From: Nitratireductor mangrovi
GTDB taxonomy: Bacteria; Pseudomonadota; Alphaproteobacteria; Rhizobiales; Rhizobiaceae
DNA length: 64,000 nt
NCBI RefSeq assembly: GCF_007922615.2
Contig: NZ_CP042301.2
Coordinates: 1,674,001-1,738,000 of the forward strand
Direction: 5' to 3'
Within the stretch, counting starts at the first letter, position 1; each line of letters begins with the position of its first letter. Positions 44,299-57,296 of this stretch are shown in pieces. The translations under genes and the position numbers were made by a program. The notes under the pieces are model-generated. The model worked only from the letters and a program-made list of their open reading frames with translations, made no database searches and was not told the origin of the DNA.

Positions 44299-44985
44299 TC
44301 AGAAGCTGGTGATCTTGCCGTCCGCCAGCGTCACGCGCCGGTCCATGCGCTGCGCGAGGTCATGGTTGTGGGTGGCGATCAGCGCGGCGAGGCCGGAATG
44401 CCGCACCAGCGCCTCCAGCGCATCGAAGACATAGGAGGCCGTCACCGGGTCGAGATTGCCGGTCGGCTCGTCCGCCAGAAGCACCAGCGGCGCATTGGCG
44501 ACCGCGCGAGCGATGGCGACACGCTGCTGTTCGCCGCCCGAGAGTTCGGACGGTCGGTGCTGAGCACGCTTGCCGATCTTCATGTAGTCGAGCAGTTGCA
44601 TGGCCCGGTCGCTGGCTTCCTTGACGCTCAACCCGTGAACGAGTTGCGGCATCATGATGTTTTCCAGTGCCGAGAATTCCGGCAGCAGATGATGAAACTG
44701 GTAGACAAAGCCGATGTCGTTGCGCCGGATGGCGGTGCGTTCGTCGTCGCCGAGCCGGCCACAGGCGCGGCCGTTGAGGATCACGTCGCCACCGTCCGGG
44801 CGTTCGAGCAGGCCGGCGGTGTGCAAGAGAGTCGACTTGCCGGCACCCGACGGCGCCACCAGCGCGACCATCTCGCCAGCCCTCAACACAAACTCGGCGC
44901 CGTTCAGGATGACGAGCGTCTTAGACCCCTGCTGGTAGCGCCGCTCGACGCCCTTCAGCACCAGCACGCCTTCGGCATCCATCAT
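44299..44985 (-). CDS. lolD: Lipoprotein-releasing system ATPase LolD
   Basis: A 228-residue ATPase driving release of outer-membrane lipoproteins to LolA. Walker [10 protein letters not shown] is near residue 43, with signature LSGGEQQR and Walker [14 protein letters not shown], the LolD/FtsE subgroup form. ATG 44985 follows GAGGTACGA and overlaps the lolC stop by four bases. Unlike many relatives, dnaE does not follow; the LexA-controlled peptide does. Confidence 0.94.
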   Translation of the reverse strand: MMDAEGVLVLKGVERRYQQGSKTLVILNGAEFVLRAGEMVALVAPSGAGKSTLLHTAGLLERPDGGDVILNGRACGRLGDDERTAIRRNDIGFVYQFHHLLPEFSALENIMMPQLVHGLSVKEASDRAMQLLDYMKIGKRAQHRPSELSGGEQQRVAIARAVANAPLVLLADEPTGNLDPVTASYVFDALEALVRHSGLAALIATHNHDLAQRMDRRVTLADGKITSF

Positions 44986-46265
44986 TCGTACCTCAGGGCT
45001 TCGACGGGATCGAGCCGCGCGGCACGCCAGGCGGGGAAGATGGTGGCGATGAAGGACAGGACCAGCGCCATCACGATCACTGAAATGGTCTCACTGGCAT
45101 CCATCTTCGCCGGTAGCCGGCTTAGGAAATAGAGTTCCGGATCGAACAGCGTTGCACCCGACAGCCATGAAAAGAACTGACGGATCGATTCAACGTTGAG
45201 GCACACAAGCAGGCCAAGCACGACGCCGGCGACGGTGCCGGTGATGCCGATCGCCGCGCCCGTCATCATGAAGATGCGCATCACCGCAGAGCGCGTCGCG
45301 CCCATGGTGCGCAGGATCGCGATGTCGTGGCCCTTGTCCTTCACCAGCATGATGAGCCCGGAGATGATATTCAGAGCGGCGACCAGCACGATCAGCGTCA
45401 GGATCATGAACATGACGTTGCGCTCGACCTCGAGCGCGGAAAAGAAGGTCTGGTTGCGCTGGCGCCAGTCGGTCAGAAAGAGCTGGCGCCGCGCCGCTGT
45501 CTCGATCGGCTCCTTCAACTCATCAATGGCATCCGGATTGTCGACAAAGATCTCGATCGTCTGCGCACGGCCCTCGAAGTTGAAATAGAGTTGCGCCTCC
45601 GAGAGCGCGAGGAAGGCGATGGTCGCGTCATATTCCGACATGCCGACCTGGTAGATCGCGGTGACCGGATAAGCCTTCTGCCGCGCCACGGTGCCGAACG
45701 GCGTCACGTCACCCTCCGGCGACGTCAGCGTGATGGCATCGCCGACGGCGAGCCCCAGCGTCTCGGCCATGCGCACGCCGATCACCACGCCCTCGCCCGC
45801 GTCGAAGCCGTCGAGTGTTCCGTTGCGGATATTGCCGGCCACCAGTTCCATCTTGCGCAGGTCTTCCTCGCGCAGTCCGCGGACGAGCGCTCCGGTGCCC
45901 CGGCCGACACTGCCGGAAGCCAGCACCTGGCCTTCCACCAGCGGGATGGCGTAGTGCACCCCGTCGACCTCGTTGATGCGCGCGGCAACCTCCGCATAGT
46001 CATCGAGCGGACGATCGATCGGCTGTACGATCAGGTGCCCGTTGACCCCGAGGATGCGGGTCAGAAGTTCGGCGCGAAACCCGTTCATCACCGCCATCAC
46101 GATGATCAGCGTGGCCACGCCCAGCATGATGCCGATGAAGGAGATCGACGCGATGACGGAGATTACCGTCTCCTTGCGCCTGGATCGCAGGTAACGCCAG
46201 GCGACCATGCGCTCGAAGGTCGAAAACGGCCCGGCGCCGGCGCGGATGTTCGCCGTTTCGCTCAC
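44982..46265 (-). CDS. lolC: Lipoprotein-releasing system permease LolC/LolE
   Basis: A 427-residue inner-membrane protein with an N-terminal helix after a short lead ([20 protein letters not shown]), a periplasmic MacB-like domain (about residues 55-270) and three C-terminal helices with the FtsX fold. A single LolC/E-type permease beside LolD suggests a homodimeric alphaproteobacterial LolF-like arrangement. Start GTG 46265 overlaps the proS stop by four bases (GTGA); the upstream frame is within proS. Confidence 0.93.
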   Translation of the reverse strand: MSETANIRAGAGPFSTFERMVAWRYLRSRRKETVISVIASISFIGIMLGVATLIIVMAVMNGFRAELLTRILGVNGHLIVQPIDRPLDDYAEVAARINEVDGVHYAIPLVEGQVLASGSVGRGTGALVRGLREEDLRKMELVAGNIRNGTLDGFDAGEGVVIGVRMAETLGLAVGDAITLTSPEGDVTPFGTVARQKAYPVTAIYQVGMSEYDATIAFLALSEAQLYFNFEGRAQTIEIFVDNPDAIDELKEPIETAARRQLFLTDWRQRNQTFFSALEVERNVMFMILTLIVLVAALNIISGLIMLVKDKGHDIAILRTMGATRSAVMRIFMMTGAAIGITGTVAGVVLGLLVCLNVESIRQFFSWLSGATLFDPELYFLSRLPAKMDASETISVIVMALVLSFIATIFPAWRAARLDPVEALRYE

Positions 46266-47590
46266 GCACCGGCTCCGGTAGCCGCAAGCACCTCGGCGAT
46301 CGGCTTGTTGTGGCGCTCGCCGGTGGCGCGACGCTTGACCTCGACCTCGCCGGCTGCTGCCCCGCGCGGCCCCACGATCACCTGCCAGGGAATGCCTATC
46401 AGATCCATGGTGGCGAACTTCGCGCCGGCCCGCTGGTCCGTGTCGTCGTAAAGCACGCTGACGCCCGATTTCTCGTAGGCCTGCTCCAACTCGGCACAGA
46501 TGCGATCGCACTCGGCATCGCCGGGCTTCATGTTGATCAGCCCGATATCGAACGGTGCCACGCTTTCCGGCCAGATGATGCCGGCCTCGTCATGGCTTGC
46601 CTCGATGATGGCGGCGATCAGCCGGCTCGGGCCGATCCCGTATGAGCCCATCGAGACGAAATGCTCCTTGCCGTCTGGGCCGGTCACCGAGGCGCCCATC
46701 GGCTTGGAGTACTTTTCTCCGAAATGGAAGATGTGCCCGACCTCGATGCCGCGCGCCGACAGGCGCTCGCCCTCGGCGATCGCGTCCCAGGCCTTGTCGT
46801 CGTGCATGTCGTCGGTCGCGGCGTATGGCGTCGTCCAGTTGCGTACGATGCCGCCGATCTCCGCGTCATCGGTGAAGTCGACATCCTCCCCCGGCACGTC
46901 GAGGGACAGGAAGTCCTTGTGGCAGAAAACCTGGCTTTCGCCGGTATCGGCCAGGATGATGAATTCGTGGGAGAGATCGCCACCGATCGGCCCGGTCTCG
47001 GCGCGCATCGGAATTGCCTTCAATCCCATGCGCGTGAACGTGCGCAGATAGGAGACGAACATGCGGTTGTAGGCCGCTCTGGCGCCTTCATAGTCGAGGT
47101 CGAAGGAATAGGCGTCCTTCATCAGGAACTCGCGCGAACGCATGACGCCGAAGCGCGGGCGCACCTCGTCGCGGTACTTCCACTGGATATGATAGAGGTT
47201 GAGCGGCAGGTCCTTGTAGCTCTTCACGTAGGACCTGAAGATGTCGGTCACCATCTCCTCATTGGTGGGACCGTAGAGCATGTCGCGTTCGCCGCGATCC
47301 TGAATGCGAAGCATCTCCTTGCCGTAATCGTCATAGCGGCCGCTTTCGCGCCAGAGCTCGGCGGACTGGATCGTCGGCATCAGGATCTCCAGCGCACCGG
47401 CGCGGTTCTGCTCCTCGCGGATGATGGCGCACACCTTGTCGAGCACCCGCTTGCCGAGCGGCAGCCAGGAGAACGAACCCTGCCCCTGCTGGCGGATCAT
47501 GCCGGCCCTGAGCATGAGCCGGTGCGAGACGATCTCGGCCTCGCGCGGATTCTCTTTGAGGATGGGCAGGAAATAACGCGACGCTCGCAT
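46262..47590 (-). CDS. proS: Prolyl-tRNA synthetase, short alphaproteobacterial form
   Basis: A 442-residue class II synthetase. Motif 2 is [20 protein letters not shown], followed by [10 protein letters not shown]; motif 3 region is [18 protein letters not shown]. It lacks the insertion editing domain present in the longer bacterial form, as usual for rhizobia. ATG 47590 follows GGAAGCC. The upstream open frame is intergenic. It leads the proS-lolC-lolD operon. Confidence 0.95.
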   Translation of the reverse strand: MRASRYFLPILKENPREAEIVSHRLMLRAGMIRQQGQGSFSWLPLGKRVLDKVCAIIREEQNRAGALEILMPTIQSAELWRESGRYDDYGKEMLRIQDRGERDMLYGPTNEEMVTDIFRSYVKSYKDLPLNLYHIQWKYRDEVRPRFGVMRSREFLMKDAYSFDLDYEGARAAYNRMFVSYLRTFTRMGLKAIPMRAETGPIGGDLSHEFIILADTGESQVFCHKDFLSLDVPGEDVDFTDDAEIGGIVRNWTTPYAATDDMHDDKAWDAIAEGERLSARGIEVGHIFHFGEKYSKPMGASVTGPDGKEHFVSMGSYGIGPSRLIAAIIEASHDEAGIIWPESVAPFDIGLINMKPGDAECDRICAELEQAYEKSGVSVLYDDTDQRAGAKFATMDLIGIPWQVIVGPRGAAAGEVEVKRRATGERHNKPIAEVLAATGAGA

Positions 47591-47799
47591 GAAGGCTTCC
47601 GCTGAGAGGATGAAACACGCTGCCGGAATCGGCCGACGGTGCCGGCTGATCTGCCCGCGCTTCATAGCCATTTCAAGGCATGTTGGAAACCCGACCGATC
47701 GCCGCCGCGCGAGTGCCTGCCAAGCAGGCTGCCGGTGCCGCGTGATTGTGCAATGCAGCACAGGATTGTCCGTTTCGAAGCAAAAAAAATCGTGACATC

Positions 47800-47979
47800 G
47801 CGATGACCGTTAGGCTAGTGTTCCCGCGCATAAAGAGGGAGTGGAAATCGAAACCGCTCTCCTGCGCGGTCAAAGTCTTGGGAGGATGCGATCTAGGCGC
47901 GATAATCCGCTGCCGCCGGACACCGGAAACAGATCGGACGCGTGATAAAACTGCAAGGCTTCGGCCTTGCATTTTTTTT
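47800..47979 (+). ncRNA. Candidate small RNA between proS and DUF1467
   Basis: The gap 47591-48029 has no protein gene. On the plus strand about 180 bases end in a textbook terminator with eight Ts although no plus-strand gene precedes it. The stretch contains an internal hairpin (ACCGC, loop, GCGGT near 47855-47875) and runs from a poorly defined promoter. It resembles no RNA family known to me. The 5' end is a guess. Confidence 0.3.
47953..47979. terminator. Intrinsic terminator, possibly two-way
   Basis: GCAAGGC-TTCG-GCCTTGC (47953-47970) followed by A and eight Ts is a strong plus-strand terminator. On the minus strand the same hairpin is followed by AGTTTTATC, so it may also end the minus-strand transcript of DUF1467, whose stop is 60 bases upstream. 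Confidence 0.8.
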
Positions 47980-48029
47980 GTGCAATCAGATGTTTGGCTA
48001 CCAACCTTCAGCCAGAACGTGAGCCGGCT

Positions 48030-48299
48030 TCAGTCGAAATTGGGGACGATCTGCGGCAGGTCTTCGAAGCTGAAGCCGAGCTGTTTTGTAACAACATAGA
48101 GCACGCCAAAGACCATCGCCGCGGCGACGGTCGCCAGCAGCATGGCGCGCAAGACGTGCGGGCCGCGCGGCGCGCTCGGCGTCGTGCCCAGCGTCACGTC
48201 GTTGTCGTCATCCTGGGTCCTGAGACCGATCGGCAGGACCGCGAACAGCACCACCCACCAGATGATGAAGAAGATCGCCGCGCCGGAGATCCAGCTCAT
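48030..48299 (-). CDS. DUF1467 family membrane protein
   Basis: An 89-residue protein of the DUF1467 family, common in Hyphomicrobiales. Two membrane helices are visible (WISGAAIFFIIWWVVLFAVL and LRAMLLATVAAAMVFGVLYV), joined by a loop with LPIGLRTQDDD, the family hallmark. It follows mce by 27 bases and appears to end the nuo-birA-rnj-mce block. Confidence 0.9.
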   Translation of the reverse strand: MSWISGAAIFFIIWWVVLFAVLPIGLRTQDDDNDVTLGTTPSAPRGPHVLRAMLLATVAAAMVFGVLYVVTKQLGFSFEDLPQIVPNFD

Positions 48300-48326
48300 C
48301 GCATTCGCTCCGTCATGCCGCCGGCC

Positions 48327-48731
48327 TCACGCCTGTTCCAGTTCGACAAGCGTGCCGACGAAATCCTTCGGATGCAGGAACAAGACCGGCTTGCCGTGCG
48401 CGCCGGTCTTCGGCTCGCCGTCGCCCAGCACGCGCGCGCCCTCGCCGGCCAGCCGGTCACGCGCGGCAATGATGTCGTCGACCTCGTAGCAGATGTGGTG
48501 CATGCCACCGGACGGGTTCTTGGCAAGGAATCCGGCGATCGGGGACGTCTCGCCGAGCGGCTCGAGCAGTTCGACCTTGGTGTTGCCGAGATCGACGAAG
48601 ACGACCGTCACCCCGTGCTCCGCCAACGCCTGCGGCTGCGATACCTTGGCGCCGAGCGTGTCGCGATAGGTCGCGGTTGCGGCGGCAAGGTCCGGCACGG
48701 CGATGGCGACGTGGTTCAGTCTTCCGAGCAT
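48327..48731 (-). CDS. mce: Methylmalonyl-CoA epimerase
   Basis: A 134-residue glyoxalase-fold enzyme that interconverts methylmalonyl-CoA epimers in propionate breakdown. Metal ligands are His7 (LNHVAIAV), a His at 78/79 (GGMHHICYEV) and Glu130 (LVELEQA). ATG 48731 lies ten bases after the rnj stop. Placement beside rnj and birA is a conserved order in rhizobia. Confidence 0.95.
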   Translation of the reverse strand: MLGRLNHVAIAVPDLAAATATYRDTLGAKVSQPQALAEHGVTVVFVDLGNTKVELLEPLGETSPIAGFLAKNPSGGMHHICYEVDDIIAARDRLAGEGARVLGDGEPKTGAHGKPVLFLHPKDFVGTLVELEQA

Positions 48732-48741
48732 CTCTTGGTCC

Positions 48742-50415
48742 TCAACGCGTCACGAACACGGTCACGACCGGCTTCTTGCCCCAGGCGTCGCGAGCAGCGT
48801 TGCGCACCGCGCGGCGAACGGCTTCCTGGACGAGGTCCAGGTCCTTGCGCCTTGCGCGCGGGATCGAGTCGACCGCTCCCGCCGCCGCGTCCAGCATCAG
48901 GTCCTCCAGTGCCTCGCCGTCGCGGTCCTCGCGCGGCACGCCATAGGCGACGAGGTCCGGGTCACCGGCCAGTTCCCAGCGATCGTCGAGCACGACATTG
49001 ACGGCGACGTGGCCGACATAGGAAAGCTTGCGCCGGTCTCGGATGCCGACCGCGGTCTCGCTGCCGATGACATAGCCGTCCTTGTAGACGCGGCCTGCCT
49101 CCACCTGATCGACGATCTCCGCTGCCCCCGGCGCCAGGCGCAGCATGTCGCCGTTGCGCACCTGACACACTCGCGGCACGCCGCTCATCGCGGCGAGTGA
49201 GCCATGCGCCACGAGGTGCGCGGCCTCGCCATGGACCGGCACCACGATCTGCGGCTTCACCCACTCGTACATGCGCTTCAGTTCGTTGCGGCGCGGGTGG
49301 CCGGAGACGTGAACCAGCGCGTCACCATCCTCGATGATCCTGATCCCTTGCTCGATCAGGAGGTTCTTGGTCTCCAGGATCGGCTTTTCGTTGCCGGGGA
49401 TGGTGCGCGAGGAATAGATCACCATATCGCCGGGCGCGAGCGCCACATTGCGCATCTCGTCGCGCGCCAGCTTGGCAAGCGCCGCGCGCGGCTCGCCTTG
49501 GCTGCCGGTACACAGGATGACCAGTTCTTCACGCGCGATGAAGCCGTAATCCTCCTCGTCAACGAAGCCGGGCAGCCCGTCGAGATAACCAAGTTCGGTC
49601 GCGACATCGATGACGCGCTTCAGCGAACGCCCAAGAACCATGACCTTGCGACCGGCATCCCGCGCGGCCTCGGCGACGGAACGGATCCGGCCGACATTGG
49701 AGGAAAAGGTGGTGACGGCCACCCTGCCCTCGGCCTTTTCGATCAGTTCGCGCAGGCCCTCGCCGACAGCTTCCTCGGAGGGCGACTCGCCTTCGCGCAT
49801 GGCGTTGGTGGAATCGCAGATCAGGGCCAGAACGCCGGCCTCGCCCAGTGCTCGGAAACGCGCCTCGTCGGTCTTTTGGCCGATCGTCGGCGCCGGATCG
49901 AGCTTCCAGTCACCTGTGTGGATGAAGGTGCCGAGCGGCGAGGTGATCGCAAGCGATACCGGTTCCGGGATCGAGTGCGTCACCGACACGGCCTCGATCT
50001 CGAACGGCCCGACGCTGAAGCGCTCGCCGGCATGATAGATCTCGACCGGAATATCCGGCTGCTGACCCGGCTCGGACTGACGCTTCGCCTCCAGCAGCCC
50101 GGCCGCGAACGGCGTCATCCAGACCTTGCCGCCGAGCCGCGGCCACAGGTCGAGCAGCGCGCCGTAATGGTCCTCGTGGGCATGGGTGATGACGATGCCG
50201 CGCAGCCGGTCCTTCTGCCCGGCGATGAAGTCGATATCGGGCAGGACAAGATCGGCGCCCGGCAGGTCCGGCCCCGGAAACGTGACGCCGCAGTCGACGA
50301 CGATCCACTCGCGCGCATGCGGCGGGCCGTAGCCGTAGAGCGCGAAGTTCATGCCGATCTCGCCGACGCCACCCAGCGGCAGGAAGACAAGTTCGTTCTT
50401 TTCCGTTTTCGCCAT
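48742..50415 (-). CDS. rnj: Ribonuclease J
   Basis: A 557-residue metallo-beta-lactamase/beta-CASP RNase acting as endo- and 5'-exonuclease in RNA maturation. The metal motif is THAHEDH with His78, His80, Asp82 and His83; LGTFIHTGDWKLDP and HVSGHPRRNELK are further catalytic blocks, and a C-terminal domain completes the usual length. ATG 50415 lies ten bases after birA. Confidence 0.95.
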   Translation of the reverse strand: MAKTEKNELVFLPLGGVGEIGMNFALYGYGPPHAREWIVVDCGVTFPGPDLPGADLVLPDIDFIAGQKDRLRGIVITHAHEDHYGALLDLWPRLGGKVWMTPFAAGLLEAKRQSEPGQQPDIPVEIYHAGERFSVGPFEIEAVSVTHSIPEPVSLAITSPLGTFIHTGDWKLDPAPTIGQKTDEARFRALGEAGVLALICDSTNAMREGESPSEEAVGEGLRELIEKAEGRVAVTTFSSNVGRIRSVAEAARDAGRKVMVLGRSLKRVIDVATELGYLDGLPGFVDEEDYGFIAREELVILCTGSQGEPRAALAKLARDEMRNVALAPGDMVIYSSRTIPGNEKPILETKNLLIEQGIRIIEDGDALVHVSGHPRRNELKRMYEWVKPQIVVPVHGEAAHLVAHGSLAAMSGVPRVCQVRNGDMLRLAPGAAEIVDQVEAGRVYKDGYVIGSETAVGIRDRRKLSYVGHVAVNVVLDDRWELAGDPDLVAYGVPREDRDGEALEDLMLDAAAGAVDSIPRARRKDLDLVQEAVRRAVRNAARDAWGKKPVVTVFVTR

Positions 50416-50425
50416 GTCTACCCCC

Positions 50426-51256
50426 TCAGATGGCCGCCGCCGAGGCGATAGCCCCGAAATGCACGTCGCCGGCGGCGATCTTCAACTGTCTACCGTGGCG
50501 GTCACGAAGCACAAAGTGGCAATCGGCATCGATGGTCGCGAAGGTGCCGCGCACGATCTCGCCATCGATGCGCACTGCCACCTCACCGCCAAGCCCGGCG
50601 GCACGATCGATCCAGCGGTTGCGTATGGCGGCAAGCCCCCTGCCCCCGTCCCATAGCCGCTCTGTCTCGACCCAGGCGTCGGAGAGTGCGAGGAACAGCG
50701 TTTCGGCATCGCATTCCGAGCCGAGGGCATTAAGCGACGTCGCCGGAAAGGGAACGTCGCGCGGGTGGTCGACGACGTTGACGCCGATTCCGATCGCGAC
50801 GGCAAAACTCTTGTCGCCGAGCAAGGTCGATTCCAGCAGGATGCCAGCCAGCTTGGCGCCGCCGGCAAGGACATCGTTCGGCCACTTGAGCTGGAAGCGC
50901 ATGCGTGCGGCGCGGTTGTCGGCACCGTCCGTGCCTATGGCGATGCGCGCGCCGGGCGCCGTAGCTTCCAGCGCCTCGCCCATTGCCAGACCGGCGACGA
51001 AACCGAGCGTTGCAGCGACCGGCAGGGGACAACAGTCAACCAGAAGCAGCGTCGCGGCAAGATTGCCATCGGCGGCGACCCAGGCCCGCCCGCGCCGGCC
51101 GCGGCCGCTTTCCTGACGCTTCGACACAAACCAGGTTCGACCCGCGCCACCAGCCCGGGCCCGCTCCAGCGCCGCCGCATTGGTGGAGCCGATCGTGTCG
51201 AAGGACTCGACGCGGTAGCCCGCCGCGGCCGCCGTGGGCGCGAGCGCGAAAGCCAT
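50426..51256 (-). CDS. birA: Biotin-[acetyl-CoA carboxylase] ligase
   Basis: A 276-residue single-function biotin ligase that activates biotin and attaches it to carboxylases. The adenylate loop GRGRRGR is at residues 51-57 and KWPNDVLAGGAKLAG at 123-137; the latter has the catalytic lysine. No N-terminal DNA-binding domain, so it is not a repressor. It begins three bases after the nuoN stop. Confidence 0.94.
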   Translation of the reverse strand: MAFALAPTAAAAGYRVESFDTIGSTNAAALERARAGGAGRTWFVSKRQESGRGRRGRAWVAADGNLAATLLLVDCCPLPVAATLGFVAGLAMGEALEATAPGARIAIGTDGADNRAARMRFQLKWPNDVLAGGAKLAGILLESTLLGDKSFAVAIGIGVNVVDHPRDVPFPATSLNALGSECDAETLFLALSDAWVETERLWDGGRGLAAIRNRWIDRAAGLGGEVAVRIDGEIVRGTFATIDADCHFVLRDRHGRQLKIAAGDVHFGAIASAAAI

Positions 51257-51259
51257 CGA

Positions 51260-52699
51260 TCAGAAGAACGTCCCTGCCGCGGCCTCGGCCATCGTTCCGA
51301 TCGGCCCGCCGATCAGCACGTAGAACAGCACGAAGGCGCCGGAAAGCCCCAGAACCAGGCGCAACTCCCCGGCCATCGGCACGAAGCCGCCGCCGACTGG
51401 TTCGTCGAACCACATGATCTTGATGATCCTGAGATAATAGTAGGCACCGACCACCGAAGCGAGCACGCCGATGACGGCCAGCGCGTACAGTTCCGCGTCG
51501 ATCGCGGCGAGGAAGACGTACCACTTCCCCCAGAAGCCCGCGAGCGGCGGGATGCCGGCGAGCGAGAACATCAGGATCGTCAGAATCGTCGCCATCACCG
51601 GGTTGGTCGCAGACAGCCCCGAGAGTTCGTCGATCTGCTCGACATTGCCGTCCTTGCGCCGCATGGCCAGGATGAAGGCAAAGGTGCCGAGCGTCATCAC
51701 CAGATAGATCAGCATGTAGATGACCACGCCGCGCACGCCGGCCTCGGTGTTGGCGGCAAGGCCAACCAGCGCGTAACCCATATGGCCGATCGAGGAATAG
51801 GCCATCAGCCGCTTGATATTGCGCTGGCCGATCGCGGCGAAGGCCCCGAGGGTCATGGAGGCAATGGCGATGAAGACGATGATCTGCTGCCAGTCGGCGG
51901 CCACCGGCTCGAACGCGCCGACGGTGACTCGTACCACCAGCGCCATCGCCGCCATCTTCGGCGCCGCGGCGAAGAAGGCGGTCACGGGCGTCGGCGCGCC
52001 CTCATAGACGTCGGGCGTCCACATGTGGAACGGCACCGCCGAGATCTTGAAGGCAAGCCCGGCGAGCACGAAGACGAGCCCGAAGATCAGGCCGAGCTGG
52101 CGTTCGCCATCCGACAGTGCCGACGCGATCTCGTCGAAGCCGGTATGGCCGGTATAGCCGTAGACCAGCGACATGCCGTAAAGCAGCATGCCCGACGACA
52201 ACGCTCCGAGGACGAAATATTTCAGCCCCGCCTCGGTCGAGCGCACATTGTCGCGGTTGATCGCGGCGATGACGTAAAGCGCCAGCGACTGCAGTTCGAG
52301 CCCGAGATAGAGCGCGATCATGTCGTTGGCCGAGATCATCAGCGCCATCCCGAGCGTCGCCAGCATGATCAGCACCGGGAACTCGAACTTGTCGAATTTC
52401 TCTGCCTTGGCGAAACCGACCGACATGATCAGCGTCAGGATGGCGCCGGCAAAGGTCAGGAACTTCATGAAGCGGGCGAACGGGTCGCTGACGAAGGCAT
52501 CCTCGAAGGCCTGGCCGTCCTGACCGAAGAACAGCATCCACGCCGTGACGCCGATCAGCACGGCGACGGACAGGCCGGTGACGAGCGTGTTCGAGCGCTC
52601 GTCGCTGAAGACGCCGATCATCAGCAGCACCATCGCGGCGACAGCGAGGATCAGTTCGGGCGTGGCGAGGATCAGGCTCTGGGAAAGTTCAGCCGACAT
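51260..52699 (-). CDS. nuoN: NADH-quinone oxidoreductase subunit N
   Basis: A 479-residue antiporter-like membrane subunit of complex I. The helix-rich chain has [20 protein letters not shown] and the [19 protein letters not shown] block with the proton-channel lysines. ATG 52699; the gene follows nuoM by 14 bases. Confidence 0.95.
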   Translation of the reverse strand: MSAELSQSLILATPELILAVAAMVLLMIGVFSDERSNTLVTGLSVAVLIGVTAWMLFFGQDGQAFEDAFVSDPFARFMKFLTFAGAILTLIMSVGFAKAEKFDKFEFPVLIMLATLGMALMISANDMIALYLGLELQSLALYVIAAINRDNVRSTEAGLKYFVLGALSSGMLLYGMSLVYGYTGHTGFDEIASALSDGERQLGLIFGLVFVLAGLAFKISAVPFHMWTPDVYEGAPTPVTAFFAAAPKMAAMALVVRVTVGAFEPVAADWQQIIVFIAIASMTLGAFAAIGQRNIKRLMAYSSIGHMGYALVGLAANTEAGVRGVVIYMLIYLVMTLGTFAFILAMRRKDGNVEQIDELSGLSATNPVMATILTILMFSLAGIPPLAGFWGKWYVFLAAIDAELYALAVIGVLASVVGAYYYLRIIKIMWFDEPVGGGFVPMAGELRLVLGLSGAFVLFYVLIGGPIGTMAEAAAGTFF

Positions 52700-52713
52700 G
52701 GTTCACTCAGCCC

Positions 52714-54230
52714 CTACTGCGCCAGCGCCGCCGCGGCGGCCGGACGCGCCGCCTCGATCGAGGCGGTGACGTTGTTGACCAGCGCCTCGACCGAGGCCGC
52801 CGTCGCATCGAAGACCGGCGCCGGGTAGACACCGAAGAAGATCACGAAAAGCACCAGCGGGTAGATGACCACCTTTTCGCGGGTCGAGAGGTCGAGCATG
52901 CCTTTCAGGCTCTCCTTGGTCAGCGCGCCGAAGACGACACGCCGATAGAGCCACAGCGCATAAGCCGCCGACAGGATGACGCCGGTGGTGGCCAGGAACG
53001 CGACCCAGGTGTTGACCTTGAAGATGCCGAGCAAGGTCAGGAACTCGCCGATGAAACCCGACGTTCCCGGCAGGCCGACATTGGCCATGGTGAAGATCAG
53101 GAACACGACCGCGTATTTGGGCATGTTGTTGACCAGCCCGCCATAAGCGGCGATCTCGCGCGTGTGCATGCGGTCGTAGACGACGCCAACGCACAGGAAC
53201 AGTGCGCCCGAGACGAGGCCGTGTGACAGCATCTGGAAGATGCCGCCCTGGATACCTTCCTGGTTGAGCGCGAAGATTCCCATCGTCACGTAGCCCATAT
53301 GGGCGACCGAGGAATAGGCGATCAGTTTCTTGATGTCCTCCTGCATCAGCGCCACCAGCGAGGTGTAGATGATGGCCACCACCGAGAGCGCGAAGACGAA
53401 GGGCGCGAAATCGGCCGAGGCCAGCGGAAACATCGGCAGCGAGAAACGCAGGAAGCCGTAACCGCCCATTTTCAACAGGATGCCGGCCAGGATGACCGAG
53501 CCCGCCGTCGGCGCCTCGACATGGGCGTCTGGCAGCCAGGTATGGACCGGCCACATCGGCATCTTGACCGCGAAGGAGGCGAAGAAGGCGATCCACAGCC
53601 AGGATTGCATCGTGGCCGGGAAACTGTGGGTTAGCAGCGTCGGGATGTCGGTGGTGCCGGCCTGCCAGTACATGGCCATCACGGCGAGCAGCATCAGCAC
53701 CGAGCCGAGCAGCGTGTAGAGGAAGAACTTGAACGAGGCGTAGACGCGCCTCTTGCCCCCCCAGACCCCGATGATGATGAACATCGGGATCAGGCCGGCC
53801 TCGAAGAACACGTAGAAAAGCACGATGTCGAGCGCGCAGAAGACGCCGATCATCAGCGTTTCCAGGATCAGGAAGGAGATCATGTACTCCTTCACGCGCT
53901 TCTCGACCGACTGCCATGACGCCAGGATGCAGAGCGGCATCAGGAACGTGGTCAGGATGACGAACAGCATCGAGATGCCGTCTACGCCCATGTGGTAGGA
54001 GATCCCGCCACCGAGCCACTCGGTCTTCTCGACCATCTGGAAGCCGGGATTGGCATTGTCGAAGCCGGCCCAGATGAACAGCGACAACAGGAAGGTGAAG
54101 GCGGTCGTGAACAGCGCCACGTTGCGGATGTTGCGCCGCGCGGCAGCCCCCTCGTCCCGGATCATCAGGATCAGGAACGCGCCGACCAGCGGCAGGAAGG
54201 TGACCGTGGAGAGGATCGGCCATTCAGTCA

Positions 54231-54231
<1 letters not shown>
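52714..54231 (-). CDS. nuoM: NADH-quinone oxidoreductase subunit M
   Basis: A 505-residue antiporter-like subunit with fourteen or so helices; [20 protein letters not shown] and [19 protein letters not shown] are conserved proton-channel segments. ATG 54231 overlaps the nuoL stop by one base. A 506-codon frame in another phase of the same strand is a GC-driven shadow, lacking hydrophobic pattern. Confidence 0.96.
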
Positions 54232-56228
<1,997 letters not shown>

Positions 56229-56238
56229 GATTTCCTCG

Positions 56239-56547
56239 TCAGCCCTTCATCATGTTGACGTCCTCGACGTCGATCGAGCCACGGTTGCGGAAGAAGACGA
56301 CGAGAATGGCAAGCCCGATGGCCGCTTCGGCGGCCGCGACCGTCAGCACGAAGAGTGCGAAGACCTGGCCTACCAGATCCCCCAGCGACGCCGAGAACGC
56401 GACGAAGTTGATGTTGACGGCAAGCAGGATCAGTTCGACCGACATCAGGATGATGATGACGTTCTTGCGGTTCAGGAAGATGCCGAACACGCCGAGCGTG
56501 AACAGGACGGCGGAGACGGTGAGGTAATGTGCGATGCCGATTGTCAT
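56239..56547 (-). CDS. nuoK: NADH-quinone oxidoreductase subunit K
   Basis: A 102-residue subunit with three membrane helices; [19 protein letters not shown] contains the key buried glutamate, and [20 protein letters not shown] the second. Starts 11 bases after nuoJ. Confidence 0.96.
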   Translation of the reverse strand: MTIGIAHYLTVSAVLFTLGVFGIFLNRKNVIIILMSVELILLAVNINFVAFSASLGDLVGQVFALFVLTVAAAEAAIGLAILVVFFRNRGSIDVEDVNMMKG

Positions 56548-56558
56548 GATGTTCCCCG

Positions 56559-57179
56559 TCAGATGCCCTGTCCGGTTTCGACGTCGACAACCTCGATCGC
56601 CGTTTCCGGCGTACGGGCCACCTGGGCCGGGATCGACTGCCGCTTGACGCCTTCCTTGTGGCGCAGCGTCAGCACGATCGCGCCGATCATGGCGACGAGC
56701 AGCACCAGCCCGGCAATCTGGAAGAAATAGATGTAGTCGGTATAGAGGATGTCGCCGAGCGCGGCGGTGTTGTGCCTGACGTCGATCGCCGGCGTCGGCT
56801 TCGCCACCGCTGTCGCCAGTTCCGGCGCGAAGGAATAACCGCCCACCACGACGATGATCTCGGCCGCCAGGATCAGGCCGACCAGGGCGCCGATCGGCGC
56901 GTATTGCAGTGCGCCGCGCTTCAGTTCCGCGAAGTCGACGTCGAGCATCATGACAACGAACAGGAACAGCACCGCGACCGCGCCGACATAGACGACGAGC
57001 AGGATCATCGCCAGAAACTCGGCGCCGGTGAGCAGGAACAGCCCGGCGGCGTTGAAGAAGGTCAGGATCAGGTAGAGCACGGAATGCACGGGGTTGCGTG
57101 CCGCGATGACCATGAAGGCCGCCGCGACCGCGACAAAGGCGAACAGGTAGAAAAAGATCGCCTCAAGTCCTGTCAGCAT
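56559..57179 (-). CDS. nuoJ: NADH-quinone oxidoreductase subunit J
   Basis: A 206-residue membrane subunit with five helices; [20 protein letters not shown] holds the pi-bulge helix segment typical of NuoJ. It is preceded by 117 untranslated bases after nuoI that contain a stem-loop. Confidence 0.95.
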   Translation of the reverse strand: MLTGLEAIFFYLFAFVAVAAAFMVIAARNPVHSVLYLILTFFNAAGLFLLTGAEFLAMILLVVYVGAVAVLFLFVVMMLDVDFAELKRGALQYAPIGALVGLILAAEIIVVVGGYSFAPELATAVAKPTPAIDVRHNTAALGDILYTDYIYFFQIAGLVLLVAMIGAIVLTLRHKEGVKRQSIPAQVARTPETAIEVVDVETGQGI

Positions 57180-57224
57180 GGGTTCCCCCGGATCTCCGCG
57201 GCAAGGCCCCGCCCCGCCTGGTTC

Positions 57225-57252
57225 CGGTTCCGCCCGCCTCCGGCCGGAACCG
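57225..57252 (-). other. Stem-loop in the nuoI-nuoJ gap
   Basis: CGGTTCCG (57225-57232) and CGGAACCG (57245-57252) form an eight-pair stem with a 12-base loop. There is no T run, so it is probably an mRNA processing or stability element in this unusually wide gap inside the operon. Confidence 0.45.
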
Positions 57253-57296
57253 CGTTGTCCTTAGACGAGCCGCCAGCGCCCGTCCACGTCGAATGG

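Noticed and set aside
47746..48099. A 117-codon plus-strand frame in the proS-DUF1467 gap
   Set aside because: It reads straight through the strong terminator at 47953-47979 and into antisense of DUF1467, with no domain.
52703..54223. A 506-codon frame in a second phase over nuoM
   Set aside because: It lacks the hydrophobic pattern, is rich in Arg, His and Gly, and is the usual GC-driven shadow of nuoM.
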